Source: Allocoprococcus sp004560705
GTDB lineage: Bacteria; Bacillota; Clostridia; Lachnospirales; Lachnospiraceae
Reading direction: 5' to 3'
Length of the DNA: 64,000 nt
NCBI RefSeq assembly: GCF_052065755.1
Contig: NZ_JBQHTK010000001.1
Coordinates: 124,001-188,000, forward strand
The notes beneath the pieces were generated by a model, which saw only the letters and a program-made list of their open reading frames with translations, was not told the origin of the DNA and did not search any database. This document shows positions 25,698 through 34,302 of this stretch, piece after piece (position 1 is the first letter of the stretch; each line of letters starts with the position of its first letter). The position numbers and the translations under genes are program-made.

Positions 25698-26885
25698 TTA
25701 TTTATCAATGACTGCCGCAGTGTGATCAACATAAATCTGCTGAATAGCCTCGATTCCACCAAGTCCTGCAATCTGCACATCCACTTGTTCAAAAAATCCG
25801 GAATTTTCAAACAGACTCTTCCATGAATCTTCATCCTCTCCGGCCATATCATTATTTGCGTGATCCCCCGCCACAACCATCAACGGCCGGAGAATGACCT
25901 TTTTATATCCCGCATTTTTTACTGCTTCAATAATTGCCTCGCAGGAAGTTTCTTCCGGTTCCCCTTCGACGGTCCCGATAAATACATTGTCGTAGCCGAG
26001 TACCTGCATCTGTGTCTGCATCTGGCTGTAGGAAACTTTTGCCGTATGGGAGGTGCCATGTCCCATAAATACAAATGCCGTACCATCTTCCTTCGCTGCA
26101 TCGAGGCTGTCATATCCTGCTGTTTCAACAGCCTGTGCCGTCACTGCCTTTGCAACAGCTTCTTTATCTGAATTGATTGCCGAAGCATCGCTTCCCACTT
26201 CACCCAGAAGCGGTTCCGAAAACTTTACGGATTCAAATTTGTCCTGGTAACGCTCCACTGCTTTGACCAGTTCATCATATTCTGCTCCATGCATCAAGTG
26301 GGTCGGCTGTACGATCAGATTCTTCACATTATTTTTCACTGCACGCTCCAGAGCCTGATCCATATTGTCAATACATTCTCCGTCTCTCGCCTGTATGTGA
26401 TTGATGATAATCTGCGATGTAAATGCTCTTCTTACGGACCAGTCAGGATATGCCTCCTGCAGGGCATCTTCTATTCCTTTAATATCTTCCACGCGGCTGT
26501 CATTGTAAGATGTTCCGAAGCTGACTGCCAGAAGTTCATTTTCTCCGATTCCATCCTGGTTCCTTGAATCGTCGGCGGATGCGTCTCCGGTATCTTTTCC
26601 AAAATAATCCGGGTCCGCATTTTCTCCTTCTACCAGTTCCTTCTGCTCATCCGTCAGTTCATCCCATGCTTCTTTTGCAGCCTTACACGCTTCATCCGTC
26701 TGATCGTTTCTTTCCTGAACATAGATTGCGTCTATCAAATCTGCCACCTCATTCGCTGCTTTCTGATCATCTTCTGTTTCTTTGGTCTCCTCTTTTTCTT
26801 CCCCATTTCCACCAGAACATCCTGCTATTGTTAATGTGCTGATTACGGAAACGGCCAGTAGAATTGTGAGTAATCTTTTCCTCAT
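25698..26885 (-). CDS. cbiK: Exported CbiK-type cobaltochelatase lipoprotein
   Basis: A 395-residue lipoprotein. Signal peptide and lipobox (STLTIAGC) come first, then a Glu/Asp-rich helical spacer of about 80 residues with a KAAKEAWDELTDEQKELV helix, then a full CbiK sirohydrochlorin chelatase domain: LLAVSFGTSYNDSR, INHIQARDGE, QPTHLMHGAEYDEL, VFMGHGTSHTAKVSY and VAGDHANNDMAGEDEDSW, which hold the metal-binding and catalytic histidines. Cytoplasmic CbiK inserts cobalt in anaerobic B12 synthesis; secreted versions have been described in sulfate reducers and Bacteroidetes with heme- or metal-handling roles. Controlled by the riboswitch at 27115-27250. The ATG at 26885 has AGGAGGAG upstream. 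Confidence 0.88.
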   Translation of the reverse strand: MRKRLLTILLAVSVISTLTIAGCSGGNGEEKEETKETEDDQKAANEVADLIDAIYVQERNDQTDEACKAAKEAWDELTDEQKELVEGENADPDYFGKDTGDASADDSRNQDGIGENELLAVSFGTSYNDSRVEDIKGIEDALQEAYPDWSVRRAFTSQIIINHIQARDGECIDNMDQALERAVKNNVKNLIVQPTHLMHGAEYDELVKAVERYQDKFESVKFSEPLLGEVGSDASAINSDKEAVAKAVTAQAVETAGYDSLDAAKEDGTAFVFMGHGTSHTAKVSYSQMQTQMQVLGYDNVFIGTVEGEPEETSCEAIIEAVKNAGYKKVILRPLMVVAGDHANNDMAGEDEDSWKSLFENSGFFEQVDVQIAGLGGIEAIQQIYVDHTAAVIDK

Positions 26886-26934
26886 TCTGAATCTCCTCCT
26901 TCTTATTTTGTCGTTCTCCCGATAATGCGTACAA

Positions 26935-26975
26935 CAAAAAAGAGGTGCCTTTCCCATATCGCCGGTAAAAGGCAC
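26935..26975 (-). terminator. Riboswitch-controlled terminator before cbiK
   Basis: GTGCCTTTT pairs with AAAGGCAC (26945-26975) and is followed on the minus strand by CTCTTTTTT. It lies between the riboswitch and the cbiK start, so it is probably the expression platform: cobalamin binding would favour termination. Confidence 0.75.
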
Positions 26976-27114
26976 ACTTCATAATAACATACGCAAACAG
27001 CACTCTCTCCAAAACAGCCAGTCTTTCACCGGTGCCTGATGATGAGAATGTGGAATATGACTCTTATCGGTTGCGACCAGTTACTCGTGGCCTGTGGGTT
27101 CTTCCCACTCCGTT

Positions 27115-27250
27115 TTTTGCAGGCAGGTCTCCTGACTTACGGATCCAGATCCAAGGCCGCCTTCCCAATTGCTCAGTGACATTCCTGGCCTTGCACTCCC
27201 CGTTTACAGTGACGAGTTCGTACAGGACTTCCACCTGTTTCCCTTTTAAT
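27115..27250 (-). promoter_or_regulatory. Cobalamin riboswitch
   Basis: Read on the minus strand the element shows the class landmarks in order: GGGAAxCAGGTGGAAGTCCTG near the 5' end, CGTCACTGT, a GTCACTGAGCAAT segment, GGGAAGGCGGCC, and the 3' box GATCCGTAAGTCAGGAGACC followed by TGCC. These are the conserved core of B12-sensing RNAs. It precedes an exported cbiK and a lipoprotein gene, with a terminator 140 bases downstream. High B12 should shut the operon off. Confidence 0.93.
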
Positions 27251-27405
27251 CAGACAGCTAATGCTGTCTGAACCTGACGAACATACCTTATCACAACCCG
27301 CCTGAAATGTAAAGCCTGCTTCTTCGTTTTCCCCGATTCCAAATTCAATCGCTGCATGTTCATCTATTTCGGCCGGACCACTCCGGGCGACAACTCCTGC
27401 ACATA

Positions 27406-27440
27406 ACATAAAAAGACGGCTCATCACCGCCTTTTTATGT
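27406..27440 (-). terminator. Terminator of the SPFH/ribbon-helix-helix operon
   Basis: ACATAAAAAGRCGG pairs with CCGYCTTTTTATGT, directly after the stop at 27442. The interval 27260-27405 between it and the riboswitch shows no recognisable gene. Confidence 0.75.
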
Positions 27441-27441
27441 A

Positions 27442-27654
27442 TTATTCTTCTTTCTCCGGAAGATCGATCTGTGGACGCACATGCAATTCCTTCGAAATAT
27501 ATTTGCCATCCTTTCGATGCTGCTTCACACATTCAGTCAGTAAAAATTCAATCTGCCCGTTCAGTGAACGGAAATCATCTTCAGCCCAGGCTGCGAGGGC
27601 ATCGTACAGTTTTGGTGATACCCGAAGCGGTATCTGTTTTTTCGTTTCTGCCAT
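27442..27654 (-). CDS. Arc-type ribbon-helix-helix protein, 70 aa
   Basis: A small basic-acidic protein with the ribbon-helix-helix pattern: a beta strand (KQIPLRVSPKLYDAL) followed by two helices (AAWAEDDFRSLNGQIEFLLTECVKQH). Such proteins bind DNA as dimers; the LNGQIEFLL helix is typical of small Arc/CopG-like factors found after SPFH genes in Firmicutes. It starts one base after the upstream stop (TAATATG), so it is translationally coupled with the SPFH gene. Target unknown; autoregulation of the operon is possible. Confidence 0.8.
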   Translation of the reverse strand: MAETKKQIPLRVSPKLYDALAAWAEDDFRSLNGQIEFLLTECVKQHRKDGKYISKELHVRPQIDLPEKEE

Positions 27655-27655
27655 A

Positions 27656-28663
27656 TTAGTAAAGACTTCCTGTATTTACTATCGGCTGTGCATCATGATT
27701 TCCACAAAGCACAACCAGCAGATTAGATACCATCGCAGCTTTTCTTTCATCGTCTAATGCTATTGTATCCTTCTCTTCCAGCCTTTCAAGTGCCATCTCC
27801 ACCATGCCCACGGCTCCGTCAACGATCATTTTTCTCGCATCGATGATCGCAGAAGCCTGCTGTCGCTGAAGCATGACTGCCGCAATCTCCGGAGCATATG
27901 CCAGATAAGTGATACGCGCTTCGATGATCGCAAGGCCTGCTTCCTCCACTCTGCCCTGGATCTCTTCTTTAATTCTTGCCGCAACCACTTCGCTGGAACC
28001 GCGAAGGCTTCCTTCATCCGCGACACCGTCTCCTGTGGTATCTACATTCGGAGATACATCGTAAGGATATAGCCGCACAATATTACGGAGCGCACTATCG
28101 CACTGCAGAGAAAGGTATTCCTTATAGTTGTCTACATTAAAAACTGCTTTTGCTGTGTCCACTACCCGCCATGTAACGGCAATTCCGATCTCCACCGGGT
28201 TGCCGAGGCAGTCATTGATCTTCTGACGGTTGTTATTCAGTGTCATAACCTTCAGAGAGATCTTCTTATTCACCGTCTCCGCAGCCTGTCCTGCCTGTGG
28301 CTGTGTGAAAATTACAGACCTCTTGGACTGGCTGTCCACGTCTCCGCTCTGGTTCAGCTTTGTCTTCGCAGCCGGATTCACACCTACACAGAACGGATTC
28401 ACAAAATAGAAACCAGGCTCTTTCAGCGTACCGACATAATTTCCGAAAAGAGTAAGCACAAGCGCTTCCTGTGGTTTCAGTGTCTTAAGACCTAAAAACA
28501 AAATCCAGCCAAGTGCCAGCCAGATACTGCAAAGGACCACAAGGATCCAGTATTCGTATTCGATTCCAAAGATCAGTCCTAACGTTGCGAGTACATACAG
28601 AGCAATGGTCAGAAGCAGTACCGGCATTCCGTTCTTCCTATTGTTTAATGTGATTTCCTTCAT
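27656..28663 (-). CDS. SPFH/band-7 domain membrane protein
   Basis: A 335-residue stomatin/prohibitin-like protein. Two membrane helices (residues 12-65: MPVLLLTIALYVLATLGLIFG, then YWILVVLCSIWLALGWILFL) are followed by the band-7 domain with QEALVLTLFGNYVGTLKEPGFYFVNPF, a central strand set, and a coiled-coil-prone C-terminus (AAVMLQRQQASAIIDARKMIVDGAV). SPFH proteins form oligomeric membrane microdomains that scaffold proteases or transporters. AAAGGAGG precedes the ATG. It is co-transcribed with the small DNA-binding protein that follows. Confidence 0.88.
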   Translation of the reverse strand: MKEITLNNRKNGMPVLLLTIALYVLATLGLIFGIEYEYWILVVLCSIWLALGWILFLGLKTLKPQEALVLTLFGNYVGTLKEPGFYFVNPFCVGVNPAAKTKLNQSGDVDSQSKRSVIFTQPQAGQAAETVNKKISLKVMTLNNNRQKINDCLGNPVEIGIAVTWRVVDTAKAVFNVDNYKEYLSLQCDSALRNIVRLYPYDVSPNVDTTGDGVADEGSLRGSSEVVAARIKEEIQGRVEEAGLAIIEARITYLAYAPEIAAVMLQRQQASAIIDARKMIVDGAVGMVEMALERLEEKDTIALDDERKAAMVSNLLVVLCGNHDAQPIVNTGSLY

Positions 28664-28754
28664 GAGTTTCCCCTCCTTTATTTTGATATCAAAATGATAT
28701 CATATTTATTTCATATGTGCAATATAATTTTGAAAAGAAAATAGATTTTGGATT

Positions 28755-28802
28755 AAAAAACAAAAGCCGGTGAAATGTGGATTCACACAAATCACTGGCT
28801 TT
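28755..28802 (-). terminator. Terminator after yitT
   Basis: AAAGCCGGTGA (28763-28773) pairs with TCACTGGCTTT (28792-28802), with a T-run on the minus strand. Confidence 0.8.
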
Positions 28803-28808
28803 GATTTC

Positions 28809-29654
28809 TCAATACACTTTCGGTTTATATCTCATGTCATGTACCGAATACACCGTCATAAATGCATCCGGATCCTTTTCATTCATGAATCTCATCAGCT
28901 TCTGATATTCATGTTTGTCTACAATTGCAATGATCTCCCGGCGCTTTTCAAGCGTATACGCCCCAATCGCTTCATAGATCGTTGCACCGCTGTGCAGATC
29001 GTTCAGAATAAAATCCCGCACCAATTCTTCCTTCTGGGATACAATGCACACTCTTTTCTTTTCGTTCTGCCCGAAAATAAAGTAATCCACCACGATCCCG
29101 TTAAAATACGTACCGATCACACTCAGTACAACCGTCTTTGAGTCATAAACAAATGCAGCAGAAAGTGCCACACACATTCCGGCAAGGGACATCGCCTTCC
29201 CCAACTCCATATGCAGGAATTTGTTCATGATTTTCGCAACAATGTCCAGTCCTCCTGATGACGCATTGCGGTTAAACAAAATACTGAGTCCCACACTCAC
29301 CAGCAGGATATAGGCGAGTACATCAAGTGCCTGATCTCCGGTCAGCGACTGATTATTTGGCAGAAGCGCTTCCAGAATCCCCATAAATACCGGAAGCATG
29401 ATGGATGTATACACGGTCTTATATCCGAATTCCGGCCCGCACAGGATAAATCCGATGATCAGCAATCCTACATTCAGAATCATTGTAATCGCTGAAATCG
29501 AAAGCGGGATAAAATTCGATAACACGATAGCCAGACCTGAAATACTGCTGACCGCTGTATGGCTCGGAATCAGGAAGAAAAATACTGCTGCTGCGATGAT
29601 CGCAACTGCACCTGTAAGGATAGCCATCTCTTTGAACACACCTTGTTTTTTCAT
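28809..29654 (-). CDS. YitT-family membrane protein
   Basis: A 281-residue protein with five to six membrane helices (first: EMAILTGAVAIIAAAVFFFLIP) in the YitT/DUF161 pattern, with the characteristic NRNASSGGLDIVAKI motif, followed by a soluble DUF2179 domain (about 200-281: KKRVCIVSQKEELVRDFIL, GATIYEAIGAYT, REIIAIVDKHEYQKL). The soluble domain resembles ligand-binding regulatory domains. The transported substrate is unknown. GGAGG lies seven bases before the ATG at 29654. Monocistronic, with its own terminator. Confidence 0.88.
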   Translation of the reverse strand: MKKQGVFKEMAILTGAVAIIAAAVFFFLIPSHTAVSSISGLAIVLSNFIPLSISAITMILNVGLLIIGFILCGPEFGYKTVYTSIMLPVFMGILEALLPNNQSLTGDQALDVLAYILLVSVGLSILFNRNASSGGLDIVAKIMNKFLHMELGKAMSLAGMCVALSAAFVYDSKTVVLSVIGTYFNGIVVDYFIFGQNEKKRVCIVSQKEELVRDFILNDLHSGATIYEAIGAYTLEKRREIIAIVDKHEYQKLMRFMNEKDPDAFMTVYSVHDMRYKPKVY

Positions 29655-29702
29655 GATAACCTCCAAAATATATTTCTTCCATTATCATATCACAAATTGT
29701 GT

Positions 29703-30488
29703 CTATTGAATATCCTTCCTGCAATATTTCCAATATCCCAGAACAACACAAATGACAGCCACAGCCATCCCGATCAAAATCATTTTCCCATCCAGACAGC
29801 CATTTTCCACAATGTCCGCGCTCTCGGCATAGCCAAATGGTGTGATATATTTTAAGAATTCTGCGCTTTCGGAAATATTAGCCACAATATTCAGGAAATA
29901 CATCGCAGTCGCAATTCCCAGTCCGATTCCGATTCCGCTTTTTCTGATAAATGCTGAAATTCCAAAGCATATACCTGCCAGTTCCAGCTGCACCAGGGAA
30001 AATGCAAGATGGATCAGCGAAATTTCTTTCCACATGATCTCTTCTCCGATTCCTTTAATGGAAGCAACCGACAGCGCAAAGATGATCGCATTCAGAATCA
30101 CGATCTGAATAAGAACAGAAATCAGCTTTTCACTGACAACCCGGCTTCTGCTGACCGGATGTGTAAGCAGAAATTCTGCGGTTCTTTCTTTTTCTTCCTT
30201 TGCCAGAACCCCGACTGCAACAAAAGAGGCAAAAAATGCTCCGCCTAATCCCAGAATATTTCCACACTCAACAGAATAGAATCCGATCAGAGTACCAAAA
30301 TTCAAACGATCCATGCCAAAAGCTGCTGTAAATGCTCCCATGGAAGCGAATATGTCGCTGACACCTTCCATTTCACCTTTCATTTCAGGATACAGCAGCA
30401 CACAGATTACAATAAAAAAAGCGATCGACACCGTCCATATCGCAAGTGCTTTCCAGCCTTGTTTTAATTCATGCTTTGTTAACGTCAT
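29703..30488 (-). CDS. ABC-2 type transporter permease
   Basis: A 261-residue protein with six membrane helices in the ABC-2 permease pattern (ALAIWTVSIAFFIVICVLLYP at the start; a cytoplasmic stretch EEKERTAEFLLTHPVSRSRVVSEKL typical of NosY/bacitracin-type exporters). It forms an exporter with the ATPase gene just upstream, whose stop overlaps its start (TAATG). Substrate unknown; the TetR gene in the same operon suggests a drug or toxic compound. Confidence 0.85.
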   Translation of the reverse strand: MTLTKHELKQGWKALAIWTVSIAFFIVICVLLYPEMKGEMEGVSDIFASMGAFTAAFGMDRLNFGTLIGFYSVECGNILGLGGAFFASFVAVGVLAKEEKERTAEFLLTHPVSRSRVVSEKLISVLIQIVILNAIIFALSVASIKGIGEEIMWKEISLIHLAFSLVQLELAGICFGISAFIRKSGIGIGLGIATAMYFLNIVANISESAEFLKYITPFGYAESADIVENGCLDGKMILIGMAVAVICVVLGYWKYCRKDIQ

Positions 30489-31366
30489 TACTGCTCCCCT
30501 CCATCCTCATAGTAATGCATAAATATTTCTTCCAGATCCGGCTCTGCGACCGAAAGATCCGTGATATCACTGCCTGCAAGTATCTGGAGAAGTCGTTTGA
30601 TATCTCCACTATAAAGAAAACTAGATACGCCGTCTGTTTCCTGAAGATCACGTACACCATCCAATCCCTGAAGTGAGATTGCTCCATGAATCGTGATGCG
30701 TTTTGCATTGGTGCGGGACAATGCTTCCACACTGTCGCAGGCAATCATACGTCCTTCCCGAATAATTGCCGCTCTCGTACAATTTCTCTGAATCTCTGAC
30801 AGCACATGGCTGGACAGGAAAATGGTTGTACCCTGTTCATTTTTCTCTCTCAAGACAGAGAAGAATTCCCTCTGCATGAGCGGATCCAGACCACTGGTCG
30901 GTTCATCGAGAATCAATAACTTCGGATTATGCTGCAGCGCCGCAACGATCGCAACTTTTTTCCTGTTCCCGAAAGACAGCTCTTCCACTTTCCGGCTCGT
31001 ATCAAGCTGCAGCCGGTCACATAATTCTGCCGATGCTTTCGCACAGTCTGTCTTCCTCAGATCCGCAGACAACTTCAAAATATCTTTGACCTTCATCCCC
31101 TGATAAAATACTGCTTCCGAAGGCAAGTATCCCACTTCAGACAGAATCTGATTTCTATCCTTCCCTATATCCATTCCCAGTATTTTAGCCTGCCCCGAAG
31201 TCGGATGGATCAGTCCCAGAAGCGTTCGGATCGTGGTAGACTTCCCCGCCCCGTTCGGTCCGATAAATCCGAAAAACTCTCCTTCTTCTACCGACAGATT
31301 CAACTTAATAATCCCTCTTGCTTTACCATAATATTTGGTCAGATCCGTTGTTTCAATTGCCTTCAT
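30488..31366 (-). CDS. ABC transporter ATPase (drug-export type)
   Basis: A 292-residue ATPase of the CcmA/DrrA class with Walker A GPNGAGKST, signature LSFGNRKKVAI (a variant of LSGGQ), Walker B KLLILDEPTSGLDP and the H-loop SSHVLSEI. The C-terminal part (210-292) is typical of exporters. It overlaps the TetR gene by 14 bases and the permease by four, making a tight three-gene operon. Confidence 0.9.
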   Translation of the reverse strand: MKAIETTDLTKYYGKARGIIKLNLSVEEGEFFGFIGPNGAGKSTTIRTLLGLIHPTSGQAKILGMDIGKDRNQILSEVGYLPSEAVFYQGMKVKDILKLSADLRKTDCAKASAELCDRLQLDTSRKVEELSFGNRKKVAIVAALQHNPKLLILDEPTSGLDPLMQREFFSVLREKNEQGTTIFLSSHVLSEIQRNCTRAAIIREGRMIACDSVEALSRTNAKRITIHGAISLQGLDGVRDLQETDGVSSFLYSGDIKRLLQILAGSDITDLSVAEPDLEEIFMHYYEDGGEQ

Positions 31367-31985
31367 CGTGTTCCCCCTCTTTTCGTAAATAAATAGATTT
31401 CCAGAAATCCACCATTTTCAGGAAATCCCGCTCCATCATGTCCACATCGTACTTCTCATCCTGAATCTTTTCCCAGATATATCCTTCCGAAGCCCAGTAC
31501 ATATCGTTATACATCATTTCGATGTCTATGCCGGGGACAAACTGACTGGAGTCAAAGTTCAGTTGTTTGACATTCTGTTTAAAATCGGCATATTTTGCGA
31601 TGCTTTTCTGGATATCCGCCCTGACCTCCGGGTCCTTCTCGTAATACACCTTGAGCGTAAATTTCCCAATTTCCGGATACCTCCGCATGATACGTACTTT
31701 CGCCTGCGTTCCTTTGTACATAGCTTCAAACAGATCCTTCTGCTCATAACATCCACTTTTCGTCAGTTCTTCAATCGTGAGCTGCGCACAATTCTCCCAC
31801 AGGAACAAATACAGCTCTTTTTTATTATGAAAATAATAGAATAATAAAGACTTGCTGATTCCGGCTGCATCCGCAATCTCGCTCATTGGACTTTTCTTAT
31901 AAGAATTTTCCGAAAACACCCGATAGCCGGCGTTGATGATCGCTTCCTGCTTTTCTATCGGAAGGGAAAAGAATTTCTCGTTCAT
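31353..31985 (-). CDS. TetR/AcrR-family regulator of the ABC exporter
   Basis: A 210-residue repressor. The N-terminal helix-turn-helix (KQEAIINAGYRVFSENSYKKSPMSEIADAAGISKSLLFYYFHNKKELYLFL is the region, residues 12-60) is classical TetR. The ligand domain carries aromatic residues. It is the first gene of the operon and lies next to a good dyad operator (32012-32030), so autoregulation is likely; a ligand would release the exporter genes. AAGGAGG precedes the ATG. Confidence 0.9.
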   Translation of the reverse strand: MNEKFFSLPIEKQEAIINAGYRVFSENSYKKSPMSEIADAAGISKSLLFYYFHNKKELYLFLWENCAQLTIEELTKSGCYEQKDLFEAMYKGTQAKVRIMRRYPEIGKFTLKVYYEKDPEVRADIQKSIAKYADFKQNVKQLNFDSSQFVPGIDIEMMYNDMYWASEGYIWEKIQDEKYDVDMMERDFLKMVDFWKSIYLRKEGEHDEGN

Positions 31986-32011
31986 GGCGTTCCTCCTTGG
32001 CTTCTCCGATT

Positions 32012-32040
32012 ATTGACCGGTTCGGTTAATTACTATTATA
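32012..32040 (-). promoter_or_regulatory. Operator dyad and -10 box for the TetR operon
   Basis: ATTGACCGGTTCGGTTAAT (32012-32030) is a dyad of the form ATTnACCG-3-CGGTnAAT, placed directly downstream of a TATAAT -10 box (32040-32035) on the minus strand. A related half-site, ATTGACCG, is at 32045-32052. Confidence 0.7.
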
Positions 32041-32335
32041 TACGATTGACCGATTTTGAGAAGGCCCAATTTATTTCCAGAATCCGGTCTTTCATTACAT
32101 CTGCTTTATATTTTCCTACTGTTTTTCTTGTGGCGATGATCTGACGATTCAGGTTCGTCAGACAGATTTTATCATCATCGATCAGGTCAAAAGCTCCCAC
32201 GCCACTCCTTACCAGCGTTTCGCACACATATCCTCCCACACCTCCGATTCCGAATACTGCCACTTTCGCCCCCGCAAGTCGTTTCATTGCTTCTTCTCCC
32301 AACAGTAACTGTGTCCTTGAAAATTGATTTATCAT
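32036..32335 (-). pseudogene. tcdA: TcdA (tRNA t6A dehydratase), truncated
   Basis: The first 90 residues match the E1-like ATP-dependent enzyme that cyclises t6A to ct6A in tRNA: SRTQLLLGEEAMKRLAGAKVAVFGIGGVGGYVCETLVRSGVGAFDLIDDDKICLTNLNRQ. The nucleotide-binding GxGGVG and the Asn-Arg-Gln region are present. After KDRILEIN the sequence turns into the promoter region of the neighbouring TetR operon and stops; some 150 residues including the second half of the active site are missing (family about 250). The 3' part was removed by a deletion. Confidence 0.82.
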
Positions 32336-32407
32336 TGGCTTGTCCCCTCAAATATAATTTTACAGATTTGCGACAAATATGCAGCATTTTAATCCTCCTA
32401 CGATTCT

Positions 32408-32731
32408 CTACATCAAACGCAACAACAACATGTTACATACCGTCCCTGATACGATTGAAAATAACGTATTATGTTTCCACTTGTAGCTAATCACCGTCAC
32501 CACTGCCGCAATCAGTTCCGGTACTCCGGTCCCTCTCCAGTCTGTCACTGCACTTTTCAGACAATACACAATCAATACCGCCATAATTGCAGAAGGCAGG
32601 ATTTTTCCAAGATAGACCAGTTCTTCCGGCATCTTTCTTCCATCGTGGAAAGCCACGAACGGCAGAGCACGAAGTGAGAATGTTATAACGGCAGATACCA
32701 AAATTGCAAGAATAATCTCATTTTTATTCAC
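32408..32731 (-). CDS. azlD: AzlD-type branched-chain amino acid exporter subunit
   Basis: A 107-residue protein with three membrane helices matching AzlD: VITFSLRALPFVAF, then GKILPSAIMAVLIVYCLK with a PSAIMA motif typical of the family. It works with AzlC as a two-component exporter of branched-chain amino acids. Its start overlaps the azlC stop (ATGA-type). Confidence 0.88.
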   Translation of the reverse strand: MNKNEIILAILVSAVITFSLRALPFVAFHDGRKMPEELVYLGKILPSAIMAVLIVYCLKSAVTDWRGTGVPELIAAVVTVISYKWKHNTLFSIVSGTVCNMLLLRLM

Positions 32732-33450
32732 TCTCCACTCCTCCGTTTACGTACAACCAGTAGCATGCCCGATATAATAAGTAATGAGGGAAGTATAAAA
32801 CTCCTCTCTCCGATTGTAATCAGACAAATCAATGCCACTGCCAGACCCGCCAGAGCAGGCAGATGGTTATCCGCCTTCTCCCACTGGTCTATAAAGATGA
32901 TAATAAATAAGGCCGTCATGCAAAAATCAATCCCTTTCAGATCAAACGGAATCACCTGCCCCAGGATTCCCCCCGTAACAGCGCCAATCATCCAGTAACA
33001 TCGGGAGAGCAATGCAATCAGGAACATGGTATCTTCTTTTTCTTTCCCTTTTGAGTCAAGAGTCAGGTTAACCGCATAAGTCTCGTCTGTCATGGTGTGG
33101 ATCATATACAACATTTTCTTCCCCATTTCTCTGAATTCATCCACAAATGTCAGACTATAGAATACCTGCCGGCTATTCATCAAAAAAGCCATCAATGCGA
33201 TGGTAAGAATAGAAGCGCCACTGCTCAAAAAAGTAATCAGAAGGAACTGAAACGCCCCTGTATACACCGTCATACTGATGAACAATGAGTAATACCATTT
33301 AAATCCTGCCTCTTCCATCATGATTCCATACGCCATACTGACGAACAGATAACTGAACATGATTGGTATGGACTTTATAAATGCATTTTTCAGGATTTCT
33401 TTTCTCAATTTAACACTTTCCCTCTCTCTTTTAATGTTACTTATCTTCAC
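32728..33450 (-). CDS. azlC: AzlC-type branched-chain amino acid exporter subunit
   Basis: A 240-residue membrane protein with about seven helices and AzlC family features (FSYLFVSMAYGIMMEEAGF, TGAFQFLLITFLSSGAS, LMNSRQVFYSLTFVDEF, HTMTDETYAVN). The frame opens with a GTG at 33450 that overlaps the stop of the patB remnant; a TTG at 33408 with GAGAGAGGG upstream is an equal or better start and would remove 14 residues. The exporter is complete, although the gene in front of it is not. Confidence 0.88.
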   Translation of the reverse strand: MKISNIKRERESVKLRKEILKNAFIKSIPIMFSYLFVSMAYGIMMEEAGFKWYYSLFISMTVYTGAFQFLLITFLSSGASILTIALMAFLMNSRQVFYSLTFVDEFREMGKKMLYMIHTMTDETYAVNLTLDSKGKEKEDTMFLIALLSRCYWMIGAVTGGILGQVIPFDLKGIDFCMTALFIIIFIDQWEKADNHLPALAGLAVALICLITIGERSFILPSLLIISGMLLVVRKRRSGE

Positions 33451-34302
33451 AATATTCCCCGAATCCGTTCAAGGCATTCCGTGATTATTTTTCTTGGAGC
33501 TGCAACATTTATCCTCTGAAATCCTCTTGCCTGCTTCTTCATAATCTCATAGCCGGGATGTTCCGGCAGACCGGGATAATACACGTTTTTCACACAACTT
33601 TGTTGCTTCAGCTAGGCAGCTATTTGAATTGCATTTTCCTGTGATTTCTCCATACGTATTCCCAGTGTTTTAATTCCTCTTAGAAGCAGCCAGCTATCAA
33701 AAGGCGAAAGCCCTGCCCCTGTAGTCTTTATAAGGAAACGAAGTCTCTCCTGTATTTCTTCGTTGTTCGTTACAACAAATCCTGCAAGTGTATCATTATG
33801 TCCTCCCAGAAACTTTGTCCCGCTGTGTATTACAATATCAGCTCCAAGTTCCAATGGGTTTTGAAAATATGGTGACAAGAATGTGTTATCCACAATCAAC
33901 AATAAATGATGTTTCTTCGCTATTCCGGCAATGTAAGATATATCTGAAACATTCATCATCGGATTCGTAGGCGTTTCTATATATATGGCCTTCGTGTTTT
34001 CCCGAATGACCCCCTCTACATCTTCATTAGAACAATCCAGAAATGTAAATTCATAATGATTCTTTTTAGAGACATTATCAAACAGTCGAATGCTCCCACC
34101 ATACAGATCTGATTCGACAACCAAATGATCACCGGGCTCAAACAGCTCCATCAATAGTGTAATCGTATCCCGTACTTTTCCCAACACCCGGGTGTGCGTA
34201 AGTTGATGTCTGATATATTGGATAACTTATCGCTCCATAGTTTTCTGATTTCCCTTCTGTTTCTTTTAAATGAAGACATCTTGTATTGATCCCTCTGTCC
34301 AT
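33447..34302 (-). pseudogene. PLP-dependent Cys/Met lyase remnant joined to patB/malY C-terminus
   Basis: The 5' part (MDRGINTRCLHLKETEG, SYPIYQTSTYAHPGVGKSTGYDYT) is a cystathionine gamma-synthase/methionine gamma-lyase family enzyme. About 30 residues are missing after GYDYT and the frame changes; it then continues with TLLMELFEPGDHLVVESDLYGG, the PLP-lysine motif HSGTKFLGGHNDTLAG, and LLLRGIKTL. An amber TAG interrupts ENAIQIAA-stop-LKQQSCVKNVYYPG, and shortly after (KKQARGF) the sequence becomes QRINVAAPRKIITECLERI, the C-terminus of a PatB/MalY cystathionine beta-lyase. So there are two deletions and a nonsense codon. The start at 34302 has GGAGAGAGG upstream. Confidence 0.82.

Noticed and set aside
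27173..27532. A 119-codon minus-strand frame overlapping the riboswitch and the ribbon-helix-helix gene
   Set aside because: It overlaps the conserved B12 riboswitch core and another gene in a different frame, and has no usable start signal.
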